Source: Buchnera aphidicola (Cavariella theobaldi) (GTDB lineage Bacteria; Pseudomonadota; Gammaproteobacteria; Enterobacterales; Enterobacteriaceae). Taken from it: 64,000 nucleotides of DNA. The stretch is from NCBI RefSeq assembly GCF_964059165.1, contig NZ_OZ060413.1:186001-250000 (forward strand). Reading direction: 5' to 3'. The position numbers and the translations under genes were made by a program. The stretch's first letter is position 1, and each line of letters starts with the position of its first letter. Positions 50,509-59,930 of this stretch are shown one piece after another. The notes below the pieces were generated by a model. It worked only from the letters and a program-made list of their open reading frames with translations, did no database searches and was not told where the DNA came from.

Positions 50509-50955
50509 TTGTCTCTTCAAGACTATTCTTTAAGTATAAAAAATATTTTAAAGATTTTACCTCATCGATATCCTTTTTTACTTGTTGATCGTATTTTACA
50601 TTATAAAAAATTAAAATATCTATATGCTCTTAAAAATTGCACTTTTAATGAATCTATTTTTCAGGGACATTTCTATAATGAGCCTATTTTTCCCGGTGTT
50701 TTAGTCTTGGAATCTATGGCGCAAGCATCTGGTTTACTTATTTATAAAAGCACAGGTGAATTAGATATTCAAAAATTATATTATTTTGTAGGTATTGATA
50801 GCGCTCGTTTTAAAAAAATAGTTATTCCCGGTGATCAAATAATTTTAGAAATTCAATGGTTTAAAAATACTAAAAATATACAAAAATTTAAAAGCATTGC
50901 TAGAGTAAATGAGTGTATTATTTGTCGAGCTATAATACTGTTTAATAAAAAATAA
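50509..50955 (+). CDS. fabZ: 3-hydroxyacyl-ACP dehydratase FabZ
   Basis: 148 residues (151 in E. coli). A hot-dog-fold dehydratase of fatty acid elongation. The catalytic His lies in LPHRYPFLLVDRIL, the Glu in FPGVLVLESMAQASG, and GHFYNEPIFPG matches the family. The start is TTG, as in E. coli fabZ, supported by AAGGAT 8 nt upstream and by the absence of an upstream in-frame ATG. In E. coli, fabZ lies between lpxD and lpxA; no lpx genes surround it here. Confidence 0.95.
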   Translation: MSLQDYSLSIKNILKILPHRYPFLLVDRILHYKKLKYLYALKNCTFNESIFQGHFYNEPIFPGVLVLESMAQASGLLIYKSTGELDIQKLYYFVGIDSARFKKIVIPGDQIILEIQWFKNTKNIQKFKSIARVNECIICRAIILFNKK

Positions 50956-51063
50956 TATTGTAAAATAATTTATTTTTAAAATTTTTATACATTTTCAGTT
51001 TAAATAATTTATCTACATAAAATTATCCTTTATAAATTACAATGTAAAACAGATGGAAAGCAT

Positions 51064-54000
51064 ATGATTGAATCAAAATTTGTTCATCTTCATGTACATA
51101 CGGATTATTCTATGGTTGATGGTCTATCAAAGCCTGAAGATCTCATTAAGAAAGCTTTTTCTCTCAATATGTCTTCCCTTGCTATAACTGATTGCAATAA
51201 CTTGTTTGGAGCAATCAAATTTTATAATGCAGCACATAAATTAGGCATAAAACCAATTATAGGTGCCACAGTACAATTTATTTCTGAATTTATTAAATTA
51301 GAATTAACAGAAATGACAATCTTAGCAGTTAATCAACAAGGATATAACAATCTTATTATATTAATTTCTCGTGCATATGAAAAAGGATATTTTGATCAAT
51401 ATAATGTGACTATAAAAAAAAAATGGTTGTTAGAACATCATCAAGGATTAATTTTGCTTTCAGGAGGGTGTCAAGGTGAAATTGGAAAAATATTATTAAA
51501 AGGTGATTGTTCTTTATTATCTAATTGTTTGCTTTTTTATAAAAAATATTTTGCTAATTATTTTTATTTAGAGTTAATGCGTACCGGGCGTACTGATGAA
51601 GAAAAATATTTAAATTTAGCAGTAGACTTATCATTAGTTCATGATATTCCAGTAGTAGCGACCAATGCTGTATGTTTTTTAAATAAAAAAGATTTTTCCA
51701 TTCATCAAATCAGAGTAGCTATTAATAAAGGTCAAATATTAAATCATTCAAATATTAATAGTAATTATAGTGATCAACAGTTTTTAAAAACTGCAGAAGA
51801 AATGTGTGATTTATTTTCAGATATTCCAGAAGCTTTAATGAATAGTGTAGAAATTTCAAAGCGTTGTAATGTTTTTATAGAATCCGGTAAATATTTTTTA
51901 CCACAATTTCCAACAGGTAAACAAAGTACAGAAAAATATTTAATTGCACAAGCAATAACAGGTCTACAAGAACGGTTAAAAAAAAATTATACAGATAAAA
52001 AAGAATATCATCGTATGTATAATATTTATAGAAATCGATTAGATGTAGAATTAAACATTATTAATAAAATGGGTTTTCCTGGTTATTTTTTAATTGTTAT
52101 GGAATTTATACAATGGGCTAAAGATAACAATATACCTGTTGGACCGGGTAGAGGATCTGGTGCTAGCTCCTTAGTTGCTTATGCATTAAAAATTACAGAA
52201 GTAGATCCTTTTTTGTTTGATCTTTTATTTGAACGATTTTTAAATCCTGAACGCGTTTCTATGCCAGATTTAGATATTGATTTTTGTATGGATAAACGTG
52301 ATAAGGTCATTGAACATGTTTCAGAAATATATGGTAGAAAATCTGTAGCACAAATTATTACTTTTGGCACAATGACAGCTAAAGCAGTAATTAGAGACGT
52401 AGGTAGAGTTTTGGGATATCCATATGGTTTTATTAATAAACTTTCAAAATTAATTCCTTTAGATCCGGGCATGACTTTAAAGGAGGCGTTTTCTAAAAAT
52501 TCTGAATTGTTTCATTTGTATAACAGCAATGAGGATGTTAAAAGACTTATTGATATATCTAAAAAATTAGAAGGAACAAATCGAAATGTTGGTAAGCATG
52601 CTGGGGGAGTGGTAATTTCTCCCACTAAAATCAGTGATTTTTGTCCTTTATATTGTGATGAAAAAGGTGAAAATCCGGTTACACAGTTTGATAAAAACGA
52701 TATAGAATATGTGGGATTAGTAAAATTTGATTTTCTTGGTTTAAGAACATTAACAGTGATTCATGATGCTGTAAAAATGATTAATATTAAATTAAAATTA
52801 AAAAATTGTTCATTACTAGATATTAATGCTATATCTTTGAATGACAGTGTATGTTTTGAATTATTAAAAAAATCAGAAACTAATGCGGTATTTCAGTTAG
52901 AATCGTATGGAATGAAAGATTTAATAAACAGACTACAACCAGATTGTTTTGAAGATATAGTAGCTCTAGTTGCTTTATTTCGGCCTGGTCCATTGCAATC
53001 TGGCATGGTAGATAATTTTATTAATCGTAAGCATGGAAGAGAAGAGATTTCATATCCTGATAAAAAATGGCAACATATATTACTAAAACCCATCTTAGAA
53101 TCAACATATGGAATTATTTTATATCAAGAACAAGTAATGCAAATAGCGCAAGTATTAGCAGGTTATACTTTAGGAAGTGCAGATATTTTACGTAGAGCAA
53201 TGAGTAAAAAAAATTTTAAAGATATGCAAAAACAACGATTTATATTTGAAAAAGGTGCTCAAAAAAATAATATCCGCAAGGAATTAGCAGTAAAAATATT
53301 TGATTTACTAGAAAAATTTGCAGGATATGGATTTAATAAATCTCATTCTGTGGCTTACGCATTAGTATCTTATCAAACTTTATGGTTAAAATATTATTAT
53401 CCTTCTGAATTTATGGCTGCTGCAATGAATTCAGAAATAGACAATACAGATAAAATAGTAAATCTAGTTAATGAATCATTAAATATGGGATTAAAAATTA
53501 TTCCGCCTAATATTAATTTAAGTCGATATAAATTTTATATACATAGTAAAAATAATATTATTTATGGTATGGGTGCTATTAAAGGTGTTGGAAAAAGTTC
53601 TATACAAAATATTGTTCAAGAACGTCAAAAAAATGGAAATTTCTCTGATTTATTTGATTTATGTATGCGTACCGATCCTCGAAAAATTACCCATAGAGTG
53701 TTAGAAAAGTTGGTAATGTCAGGAAGTTTTGATTGTTTTCATATGAACAGACAATATTTAATTACACAAATTGATAATATTATTAAATCGGCTAAAGAAT
53801 ATGTTAAAGTTAAAAAATGTAAGCAAAAAAATTTATTTGGTATATTAAAAAATGAGTTAAATCCATTAGAAAAAGATGCTTCTCTAATGAATTCATTGAT
53901 TAATATGAGTAAAGTTTCATTAGATCAAGAATATCAAGTATTAGGTTTATATTTAACAGGACATCCTATTAATCAATATTTGTATGAGTTAAAACATTAT

Positions 54001-54567
54001 GTCAATGGCATAAGGTTATCGGAATTAAAATTTTTTAAAAAACCCACAATAATATCGGTATCTGGAATTATTATATCGATTAAAATAAAAATAACAAAAC
54101 ATCAAAATCGCATTGTATTATTAACCATAGATGATAATACCAGTCATTTAGAAGTAGTAGTTTTTTCAAAATTATTCATTATATGTGAATCCTTTTTAAA
54201 ATTAAATGAGGTTATCATTGTCGAGGGTAATGTTAGTATAAATAGTGTGAATAAAAAAGTTACCATGATCGCCAATACTATAATAAGTATGAATATGGCT
54301 CGAAAAAAATATGTACATAGATTAATAATTTTTTTAGATGTATCAACTACTGATCATTTATTATTAAATAAATTATATCAATTTTTAAAGAATGAAAAAA
54401 AAGGGTCTATTCCAGTTTTTATTTCATATTCAAAAAAAAATATTGTATTACATGCTAAATTAAATAGAAAATGGTCGGTATCTATCACAGATAATTTGTT
54501 AATACAGTTACATACAATCATTGGATTAAAAAAAATCAAACTAGATTTTCATAAAACGTCAATATAG
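51064..54567 (+). CDS. dnaE: DNA polymerase III alpha subunit DnaE
   Basis: 1167 residues (1160 in E. coli). The replicative polymerase. Order: PHP domain at the N-terminus (FVHLHVHTDYSMVDGLS), polymerase palm with the catalytic aspartates in PDLDIDFCMDKRDKV and in LVKFDFLGLRTL, GPGRGSGASSLVAYALK, thumb and fingers (GIILYQEQVMQIAQVL, GYGFNKSHSVAYALVSYQTLWLK, split by family spacing), HhH region, OB fold (from about residue 990, ISVSGIIISIKIKI) and C-terminal tau-binding domain. GGAAAG precedes the ATG. It is convergent with proS; no clear terminator separates them. Confidence 0.98.
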   Translation: MIESKFVHLHVHTDYSMVDGLSKPEDLIKKAFSLNMSSLAITDCNNLFGAIKFYNAAHKLGIKPIIGATVQFISEFIKLELTEMTILAVNQQGYNNLIILISRAYEKGYFDQYNVTIKKKWLLEHHQGLILLSGGCQGEIGKILLKGDCSLLSNCLLFYKKYFANYFYLELMRTGRTDEEKYLNLAVDLSLVHDIPVVATNAVCFLNKKDFSIHQIRVAINKGQILNHSNINSNYSDQQFLKTAEEMCDLFSDIPEALMNSVEISKRCNVFIESGKYFLPQFPTGKQSTEKYLIAQAITGLQERLKKNYTDKKEYHRMYNIYRNRLDVELNIINKMGFPGYFLIVMEFIQWAKDNNIPVGPGRGSGASSLVAYALKITEVDPFLFDLLFERFLNPERVSMPDLDIDFCMDKRDKVIEHVSEIYGRKSVAQIITFGTMTAKAVIRDVGRVLGYPYGFINKLSKLIPLDPGMTLKEAFSKNSELFHLYNSNEDVKRLIDISKKLEGTNRNVGKHAGGVVISPTKISDFCPLYCDEKGENPVTQFDKNDIEYVGLVKFDFLGLRTLTVIHDAVKMINIKLKLKNCSLLDINAISLNDSVCFELLKKSETNAVFQLESYGMKDLINRLQPDCFEDIVALVALFRPGPLQSGMVDNFINRKHGREEISYPDKKWQHILLKPILESTYGIILYQEQVMQIAQVLAGYTLGSADILRRAMSKKNFKDMQKQRFIFEKGAQKNNIRKELAVKIFDLLEKFAGYGFNKSHSVAYALVSYQTLWLKYYYPSEFMAAAMNSEIDNTDKIVNLVNESLNMGLKIIPPNINLSRYKFYIHSKNNIIYGMGAIKGVGKSSIQNIVQERQKNGNFSDLFDLCMRTDPRKITHRVLEKLVMSGSFDCFHMNRQYLITQIDNIIKSAKEYVKVKKCKQKNLFGILKNELNPLEKDASLMNSLINMSKVSLDQEYQVLGLYLTGHPINQYLYELKHYVNGIRLSELKFFKKPTIISVSGIIISIKIKITKHQNRIVLLTIDDNTSHLEVVVFSKLFIICESFLKLNEVIIVEGNVSINSVNKKVTMIANTIISMNMARKKYVHRLIIFLDVSTTDHLLLNKLYQFLKNEKKGSIPVFISYSKKNIVLHAKLNRKWSVSITDNLLIQLHTIIGLKKIKLDFHKTSI

Positions 54568-54600
54568 TTTTATTTAACAACATGTCATCATCAATTTTAA

Positions 54601-56319
54601 TCATTTTTTTAATATTTGGCTAATGAAAGACACTATTTCACATTGTGGAATTAGGGTGCTAAATTTATTTCTTCTTTGACGATATTCAATATTGCCATCT
54701 TTTATACAACGTTGACTGATAATGATTTGATGAGGTATTCCGATAAGATCAATTTCACTAAACATGATACCTGGTCTTTCGTTACGATCATCTAAAAGAA
54801 CATCAATGTTTTTTATTTTGAAAATTTTATATAACATTTCTGAAGTTTTTTGAATTTGAATATTATTTTTAATATTAATAGGTAAAATAGCCACTTCAAA
54901 CGGTGCTATTTCAACAGGCCATATAATACCATCATTATCGTGATTTTGTTCAATAATAGCAGCAATGATGCGTGTTATACCGATACCATAGCATCCCATA
55001 TGCATATTTTTTTTATTTCCATTTTTTTCTTTAACAAAAGCATTCATTTTATTGGAGTACTCTTTACCAAGCTGAAAAATATGACCAATTTCAATACTTT
55101 TTCGAATTTTTAATTGCCCTTTACCATCAGGGCTTATATCTTTTTCTGTTACTTTTCTAATATCCTTGATAATAGGTATAGGTAAATCAGTATTCCAATT
55201 AACATTAGTAAAATATTGATTCTCAATATTTGATCCTATAGAAAAATTTTTCATTTTTATAACAGATATATCGGCAATAATAGGCATGATCAATCCTATA
55301 GGTCCTAAAAATTTCTTTTTTATGCCTAATCTCGTGAAAATTTCTTTTTCATTGATTAATGTTAATGGTTTAAAAATAATATCAATATTTTCTATTTTTT
55401 CTATATTAATTTCGTGATCTGCACGTATAAGTAAAGCGGCAATATTATTTTTTTTATCTATCTTTGTTTTAACTAAAATAGTTTTTATTTGATGATCAAG
55501 AGGTATATTTATATCATTTTTGTTTTGTAATTTTTTTGTACTAATTATATTGTTATTTATTTGATCTAATTTTTTTTTATCTTGAATAAATTCTATTACT
55601 TCCATAGATTTAGCTAAATGTATATTAGATGAGTATGATGAACGATTAGAAAAAACTATTTCATCTTCACCATTAGGAGATAATGCTTGAAATTCATGTG
55701 AAATATTACCTCCTATAGATCCTGAATTTGCTTTCACAATATAAAAATTGATTTTTATTTTTTTAAATATATTACAATAACTTTGATGCATTATATTGTA
55801 TGTTTTTTCTAAACATGATTGATTAATATGAAAAGAGTAAGCATCTTTCATAACAAATTCTCGTGCTCGAATTACTCCACAGCGAGGTCTTATTTCATCA
55901 CGAAATTTTTCTTGTATTTGATATATGATGATAGGTAGTTTTTTATATGAATCTATTTCATTACGAATAAAATGCGTAATCACTTCTTCGTTTGTTGGGC
56001 TGAGTACAAAAATATTTTTTCTTCGGTCAGATAATTTTAATAATTCTTTTCCATATATTTTTAAACGTCCACTTTCTTTCCATAAATATTCTGGTTGTAT
56101 AACAGGCATAGATATTTCGTATGCATTAATTTTTTTCATTTCTATTTTTATAATTTTTTTTATTTTTTCTAATACTCTTATCCCTGTTGGAAGCCAAATG
56201 TATAAACCAGTAGATAACTGTCTAATCATACCACTTCTAAGCATTAATTGATGACTAATAATTTTTGCATCGTGAGGTGTTTCTTTTAAGGTATATAACA
56301 AATATTGAGTTGTGCGCAT
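54601..56319 (-). CDS. proS: Prolyl-tRNA synthetase ProS
   Basis: 572 residues, the E. coli length. Class II synthetase. Motif 2 region KFRDEIRPRCGVIRAREFVMKDAYSFH and motif 3 region MGCYGIGITRIIAA are clear. The insertion (editing) domain between them (about residues 225-400) is of the bacterial type but strongly diverged, with long Ile/Lys/Asn segments, so post-transfer editing may be weakened. The anticodon-binding domain VEIAPFEVAILPINI leads to VLLDDRNERPGIMFSEIDLIGIPH. The N-terminus MRTTQYLLYTLKETPHDAK matches E. coli. Confidence 0.96.
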   Translation of the reverse strand: MRTTQYLLYTLKETPHDAKIISHQLMLRSGMIRQLSTGLYIWLPTGIRVLEKIKKIIKIEMKKINAYEISMPVIQPEYLWKESGRLKIYGKELLKLSDRRKNIFVLSPTNEEVITHFIRNEIDSYKKLPIIIYQIQEKFRDEIRPRCGVIRAREFVMKDAYSFHINQSCLEKTYNIMHQSYCNIFKKIKINFYIVKANSGSIGGNISHEFQALSPNGEDEIVFSNRSSYSSNIHLAKSMEVIEFIQDKKKLDQINNNIISTKKLQNKNDINIPLDHQIKTILVKTKIDKKNNIAALLIRADHEINIEKIENIDIIFKPLTLINEKEIFTRLGIKKKFLGPIGLIMPIIADISVIKMKNFSIGSNIENQYFTNVNWNTDLPIPIIKDIRKVTEKDISPDGKGQLKIRKSIEIGHIFQLGKEYSNKMNAFVKEKNGNKKNMHMGCYGIGITRIIAAIIEQNHDNDGIIWPVEIAPFEVAILPINIKNNIQIQKTSEMLYKIFKIKNIDVLLDDRNERPGIMFSEIDLIGIPHQIIISQRCIKDGNIEYRQRRNKFSTLIPQCEIVSFISQILKK

Positions 56320-56556
56320 TGTAATTTTATTCTCATAGGAATATACATTTACTAAAAATATTTTTAATATTGAATATTTTAAAAATTGTACTTAGATTAA
56401 TGAAATTTAACTTTGATGTATAATAAAAAATTTTTAAATATTTTTAAATAATAAGTACAAAAAATATTTAATATAGTGATAAAAATGTTCTTGTTTTTTT
56501 AAAAGATAGAAGTTTAATATATTTATATATATAAACAATTATGAGATATAATAAAT

Positions 56557-57708
56557 ATGAATGATAACATAAATGAAGACAAAACAGAGAAGCCTACCGA
56601 ATATCATATTAAAAAATTTCGTAAAAAAGGAGAGACTAAATATTCTCGAGAATTAAATGCAGTACTTATTTTATTATGTAGTTCTGTTATTTTGTGGTGG
56701 TGTAAAGAAAAAATTTTTTTTCAGTTTTGTCAAATTATGTTACATAGCTTATCTTTTAATTCCGGTATTATTAAAAATAAAAAAGATATGATATTAGATT
56801 TTTTGTTTTATCTTAAAGAAGTCATCATTTCTTTTTTTCCTTTTTTTTTATGTATAGTATTAATTATTATATTTCCTTCAATATTTTTCAGTGGTATACA
56901 ATTTAATTTTCGATCCTTAAAGTTTGATTTAAATAAGATTAATCCAATATTAGGTTTTAAAAAAATATTTTCTTTTAAAATAATAATAGAATTCTTTAAA
57001 TTAATATTTAAAATACTTTTAATTGGTAGTATTGCTTATTGGTATTTATTTATATGTTTTTCTCAAGTGTTTATATTACTTTCAGAATATCCTCAAGATT
57101 CATTTTTGCATGGATTCCGTATAATTTGTAATTGCTGTGTGTTTATGATATTAGGATTAATTCCTATTGTTATTTTAGATGTTATATGGAAAGAATTTAG
57201 TTATTATAAAAAATTAAAAATGACTCATCAAGAAAAAAAAGATGAATATAAAGAAACTGAAGGTAATCCTAATATTAAAATGCGTATTCGGCAAAGAATG
57301 AAATTAATAGCAAATCGTAGAATGATGGCAGATATTCCTAAAGCAGATGTAATTATAACTAATCCTATACATTATTCTATTGCATTAAAGTATGATTACG
57401 AATGTATGAGTGCCCCGCAGGTTATTGCAAAAGGCACGGGAATAATAGCTGTACAAATACAAAAAATAGGTATGAAATATGATATATCTATTATTTCTGC
57501 CCCCTCTTTAGCTCGTTCTTTATATCGTTATTCTGAAATAGGACAGTATATTCCGGGTCCTTTGTATAAAGCAGTTGCGGAAGTTTTAGCATGGGTATGG
57601 AAAGTCAAGCAATGGAAAAAAGAAGGTGGAGTTGTTCCGAAAAAACCTAAAAATATATCAGTTCCATCGGATTTAAATTTTACAGGACAATATAAAAAGA
57701 ATGGTTAA
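56557..57708 (+). CDS. flhB: Flagellar export protein FlhB, with NPIH autocleavage motif
   Basis: 383 residues (382 in E. coli). Substrate-specificity switch of the flagellar type III export apparatus. An N-terminal domain (EDKTEKPTEYHIKKFRKKG) is followed by four membrane segments (roughly residues 32-55, 85-115, 140-165, 185-210) and a cytosolic domain. Family members autocleave between N and P of NPTH; here residues 269-272 read NPIH, with Thr replaced by Ile. Flanking sequence IITNPIHYSIALKYD is otherwise conserved. The C-terminus overlaps flhA by 8 nt (ATGGTTAA). The export core is kept in Buchnera though no filament is made. Confidence 0.96.
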   Translation: MNDNINEDKTEKPTEYHIKKFRKKGETKYSRELNAVLILLCSSVILWWCKEKIFFQFCQIMLHSLSFNSGIIKNKKDMILDFLFYLKEVIISFFPFFLCIVLIIIFPSIFFSGIQFNFRSLKFDLNKINPILGFKKIFSFKIIIEFFKLIFKILLIGSIAYWYLFICFSQVFILLSEYPQDSFLHGFRIICNCCVFMILGLIPIVILDVIWKEFSYYKKLKMTHQEKKDEYKETEGNPNIKMRIRQRMKLIANRRMMADIPKADVIITNPIHYSIALKYDYECMSAPQVIAKGTGIIAVQIQKIGMKYDISIISAPSLARSLYRYSEIGQYIPGPLYKAVAEVLAWVWKVKQWKKEGGVVPKKPKNISVPSDLNFTGQYKKNG

Positions 57709-59794
57709 TTTTTCTTATTTTTTTAGAATTATAAAAAATTTAAATATTTTTAAATGGCAAATATTAGCAGGGCCGATACTTATTATAATTATTTTATCTA
57801 TGATGATATTACCATTATCACCATTTATATTAGATGTATTTTTTACTTTTAATATTGCATTATCTATTATGGTTTTGCTGGTTTCGATGTTTACTCGGCA
57901 CACTTTAGAATTTTCTGCTTTTCCAACGATTTTACTTTTTTCTACATTATTACGATTAGCATTAAACGTCGCATCTACACGTATTATTTTTTTAAATGGA
58001 CATACTGGAACAAATTCAGCGGGTCAAGTCATTGAATCTTTTGGTCACTTCTTAGTAGGTGGCAATTTTGCTATTGGAATAGTGGTATTTATTATTTTAG
58101 TAATCATTAATTTCATGGTTATTACAAAAGGGGCGGGTCGAATTGCAGAAGTAGGAGCTAGATTTATATTAGATGCAATGCCAGGAAAACAAATGGCAAT
58201 AGATGCAGATTTAAATGCAGGTCTAATTGGTCAAGAACAAGCGAAAAAACGTCGCATTCAAGTTACACAAGAATCAGATTTTTATGGTGCAATGGATGGT
58301 GCTAGTAAATTTGTTCGTGGAGATGCTATTGCGGGTATATTGATTATGGTATTAAACGTTTTTGGAGGATTAATAATTGGATTGTTTCAACATGATATGT
58401 TGTTAGAAAAAGCAGCTGAAGTTTATACATTGTTAACTATTGGAGATGGTCTTGTGGCTCAAATTCCATCATTAGTCGTCTCTACTGCAGCAGGTGTAAT
58501 AGTGACTCGAGTTAGTACTAATAAAAATGTAGGCGAGCAGATGATTAGTCAATTGTTTTGCAACTATCATATTATTTTATTAACTGGAGTAGTAATCGGT
58601 ATATTAGGTTTAGTGCCTGGAATGCCTAATATTATTTTTTTAACGTTTACAATATTATTATTTTTTATCTCTTGGCAATTATATATAAAAAAAGATTACA
58701 TGATAGAAAGAAAAATTCTATCTAAAGATAAAAAAACTTTAATAAAAGACTCTTTTGTAGAAGCCTCTTGGAATGATGTGGTATTAGAGGATCCTATTCG
58801 AATTGAGATCGGAAATAGTTTAATTCCCATGGTTGATATAAATCAAAAAGGTGATTTATTATATAAAATTCGTATTATGCGAAAAAAAAATGCTCAAGTT
58901 ATTGGTTTTTTGCCACCTTTAGTACATATAAAAAATAATACAAATTTAGATGCATCCATGTATCGAATTCTTGTTCACGGTGTAGAGGTTGGACAAGGGC
59001 GGTGTTTTTATGAAAAGCTTATGGCTATTAATTCTGGACGAGAAGTAGAATCTTTACCTTTTAATAAAGTGCATGAACCTGCTTTTGGTTTATCTGGTTA
59101 CTGGATTGATCTATCTTTTAAGCAAACAGCACAGAAAAAAGGCTATACCGTGATAGAGCCGAGCGCAATTATTTCAACTCATTTGCGTTTTTTGATAAAT
59201 AAACATGTACATGAGTTATTTGGGCGTCAAGAACTTCAGCAGTTATTGGAGCATATTGAGAGTAAAATCCCTAAACTTACAGAAGATTTAATTCCTAATA
59301 TCATCAGTTTAACGATACTGCATAAAATTCTTAAAAATTTATTATCAGAAAATATTTCTATACGTGACATGCGAAGCATCTTGGAGGCATTAACAGAGCA
59401 TGCTGTTGTACAAAAAGATCCCAATGAACTTACTAGTATTATTCGTATAACTTTAGGAAAGTCGATTGTACAAAATTTGTTTTCTAATAATGAACATATT
59501 ACTATTATTGGTTTAGATATGACTCTAGAAAATTTATTATTAAACAGTTTAAAGGGTGGTTCTAATGCAATCGAACCAAATTTATCTGATTCATTATTAA
59601 TAAAAACGAAAGAAGCTATTACAAAACAAAAATCTTTAGGATATCCAATAGTATTGGTTGTAGCTCATCCTTTAAGACATTTTCTATCTTCTTTTTTGCG
59701 ACAAAGCTTTCCGGAATTGAGTGTCTTATCACAATTAGAAATCATCACTGTTAAAACTATAAAAATGACAAGCGTTATTGGTTATACTGCATAA
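57701..59794 (+). CDS. flhA: Flagellar export protein FlhA
   Basis: 697 residues (692 in E. coli). The nonameric gate of the flagellar export apparatus. Eight membrane segments occupy about residues 15-320. The FHIPEP-family signature is seen in LLRLALNVASTRIIFLNGH and in FILDAMPGKQMAIDADLNAG, and GAMDGASKFVRGDAIAG lies in the cytoplasmic loop between segments 4 and 5. The C-terminal cytosolic ring domain starts near 345 and contains HGVEVGQGRCFYEKLMAI. Translation is probably coupled to flhB, whose stop it overlaps. It converges on argS. Confidence 0.97.
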   Translation: MVNFSYFFRIIKNLNIFKWQILAGPILIIIILSMMILPLSPFILDVFFTFNIALSIMVLLVSMFTRHTLEFSAFPTILLFSTLLRLALNVASTRIIFLNGHTGTNSAGQVIESFGHFLVGGNFAIGIVVFIILVIINFMVITKGAGRIAEVGARFILDAMPGKQMAIDADLNAGLIGQEQAKKRRIQVTQESDFYGAMDGASKFVRGDAIAGILIMVLNVFGGLIIGLFQHDMLLEKAAEVYTLLTIGDGLVAQIPSLVVSTAAGVIVTRVSTNKNVGEQMISQLFCNYHIILLTGVVIGILGLVPGMPNIIFLTFTILLFFISWQLYIKKDYMIERKILSKDKKTLIKDSFVEASWNDVVLEDPIRIEIGNSLIPMVDINQKGDLLYKIRIMRKKNAQVIGFLPPLVHIKNNTNLDASMYRILVHGVEVGQGRCFYEKLMAINSGREVESLPFNKVHEPAFGLSGYWIDLSFKQTAQKKGYTVIEPSAIISTHLRFLINKHVHELFGRQELQQLLEHIESKIPKLTEDLIPNIISLTILHKILKNLLSENISIRDMRSILEALTEHAVVQKDPNELTSIIRITLGKSIVQNLFSNNEHITIIGLDMTLENLLLNSLKGGSNAIEPNLSDSLLIKTKEAITKQKSLGYPIVLVVAHPLRHFLSSFLRQSFPELSVLSQLEIITVKTIKMTSVIGYTA

Positions 59795-59897
59795 ATATAT
59801 CAGTTTTTTTAATACAAAAATAGTATTCTTGAAATTTACATTATAAAATATATATTATTTTTATATTTTTATACAATATTATAATAATATATATTAT

Positions 59898-59929
59898 TAT
59901 TAATAATAAAAAATTTTTTGTTATTAATA
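59898..59929 (+). terminator. AT stem-loop between flhA and argS
   Basis: TATTAATAATAAAAAA (59898-59913) faces 59914-59929 with 15 Watson-Crick pairs and one pair that is G-U only in the plus RNA, followed by TTTACATTTTTTTT. It ends 1 nt before the argS stop and may terminate flhA. Confidence 0.45.
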
Positions 59930-59930
59930 T

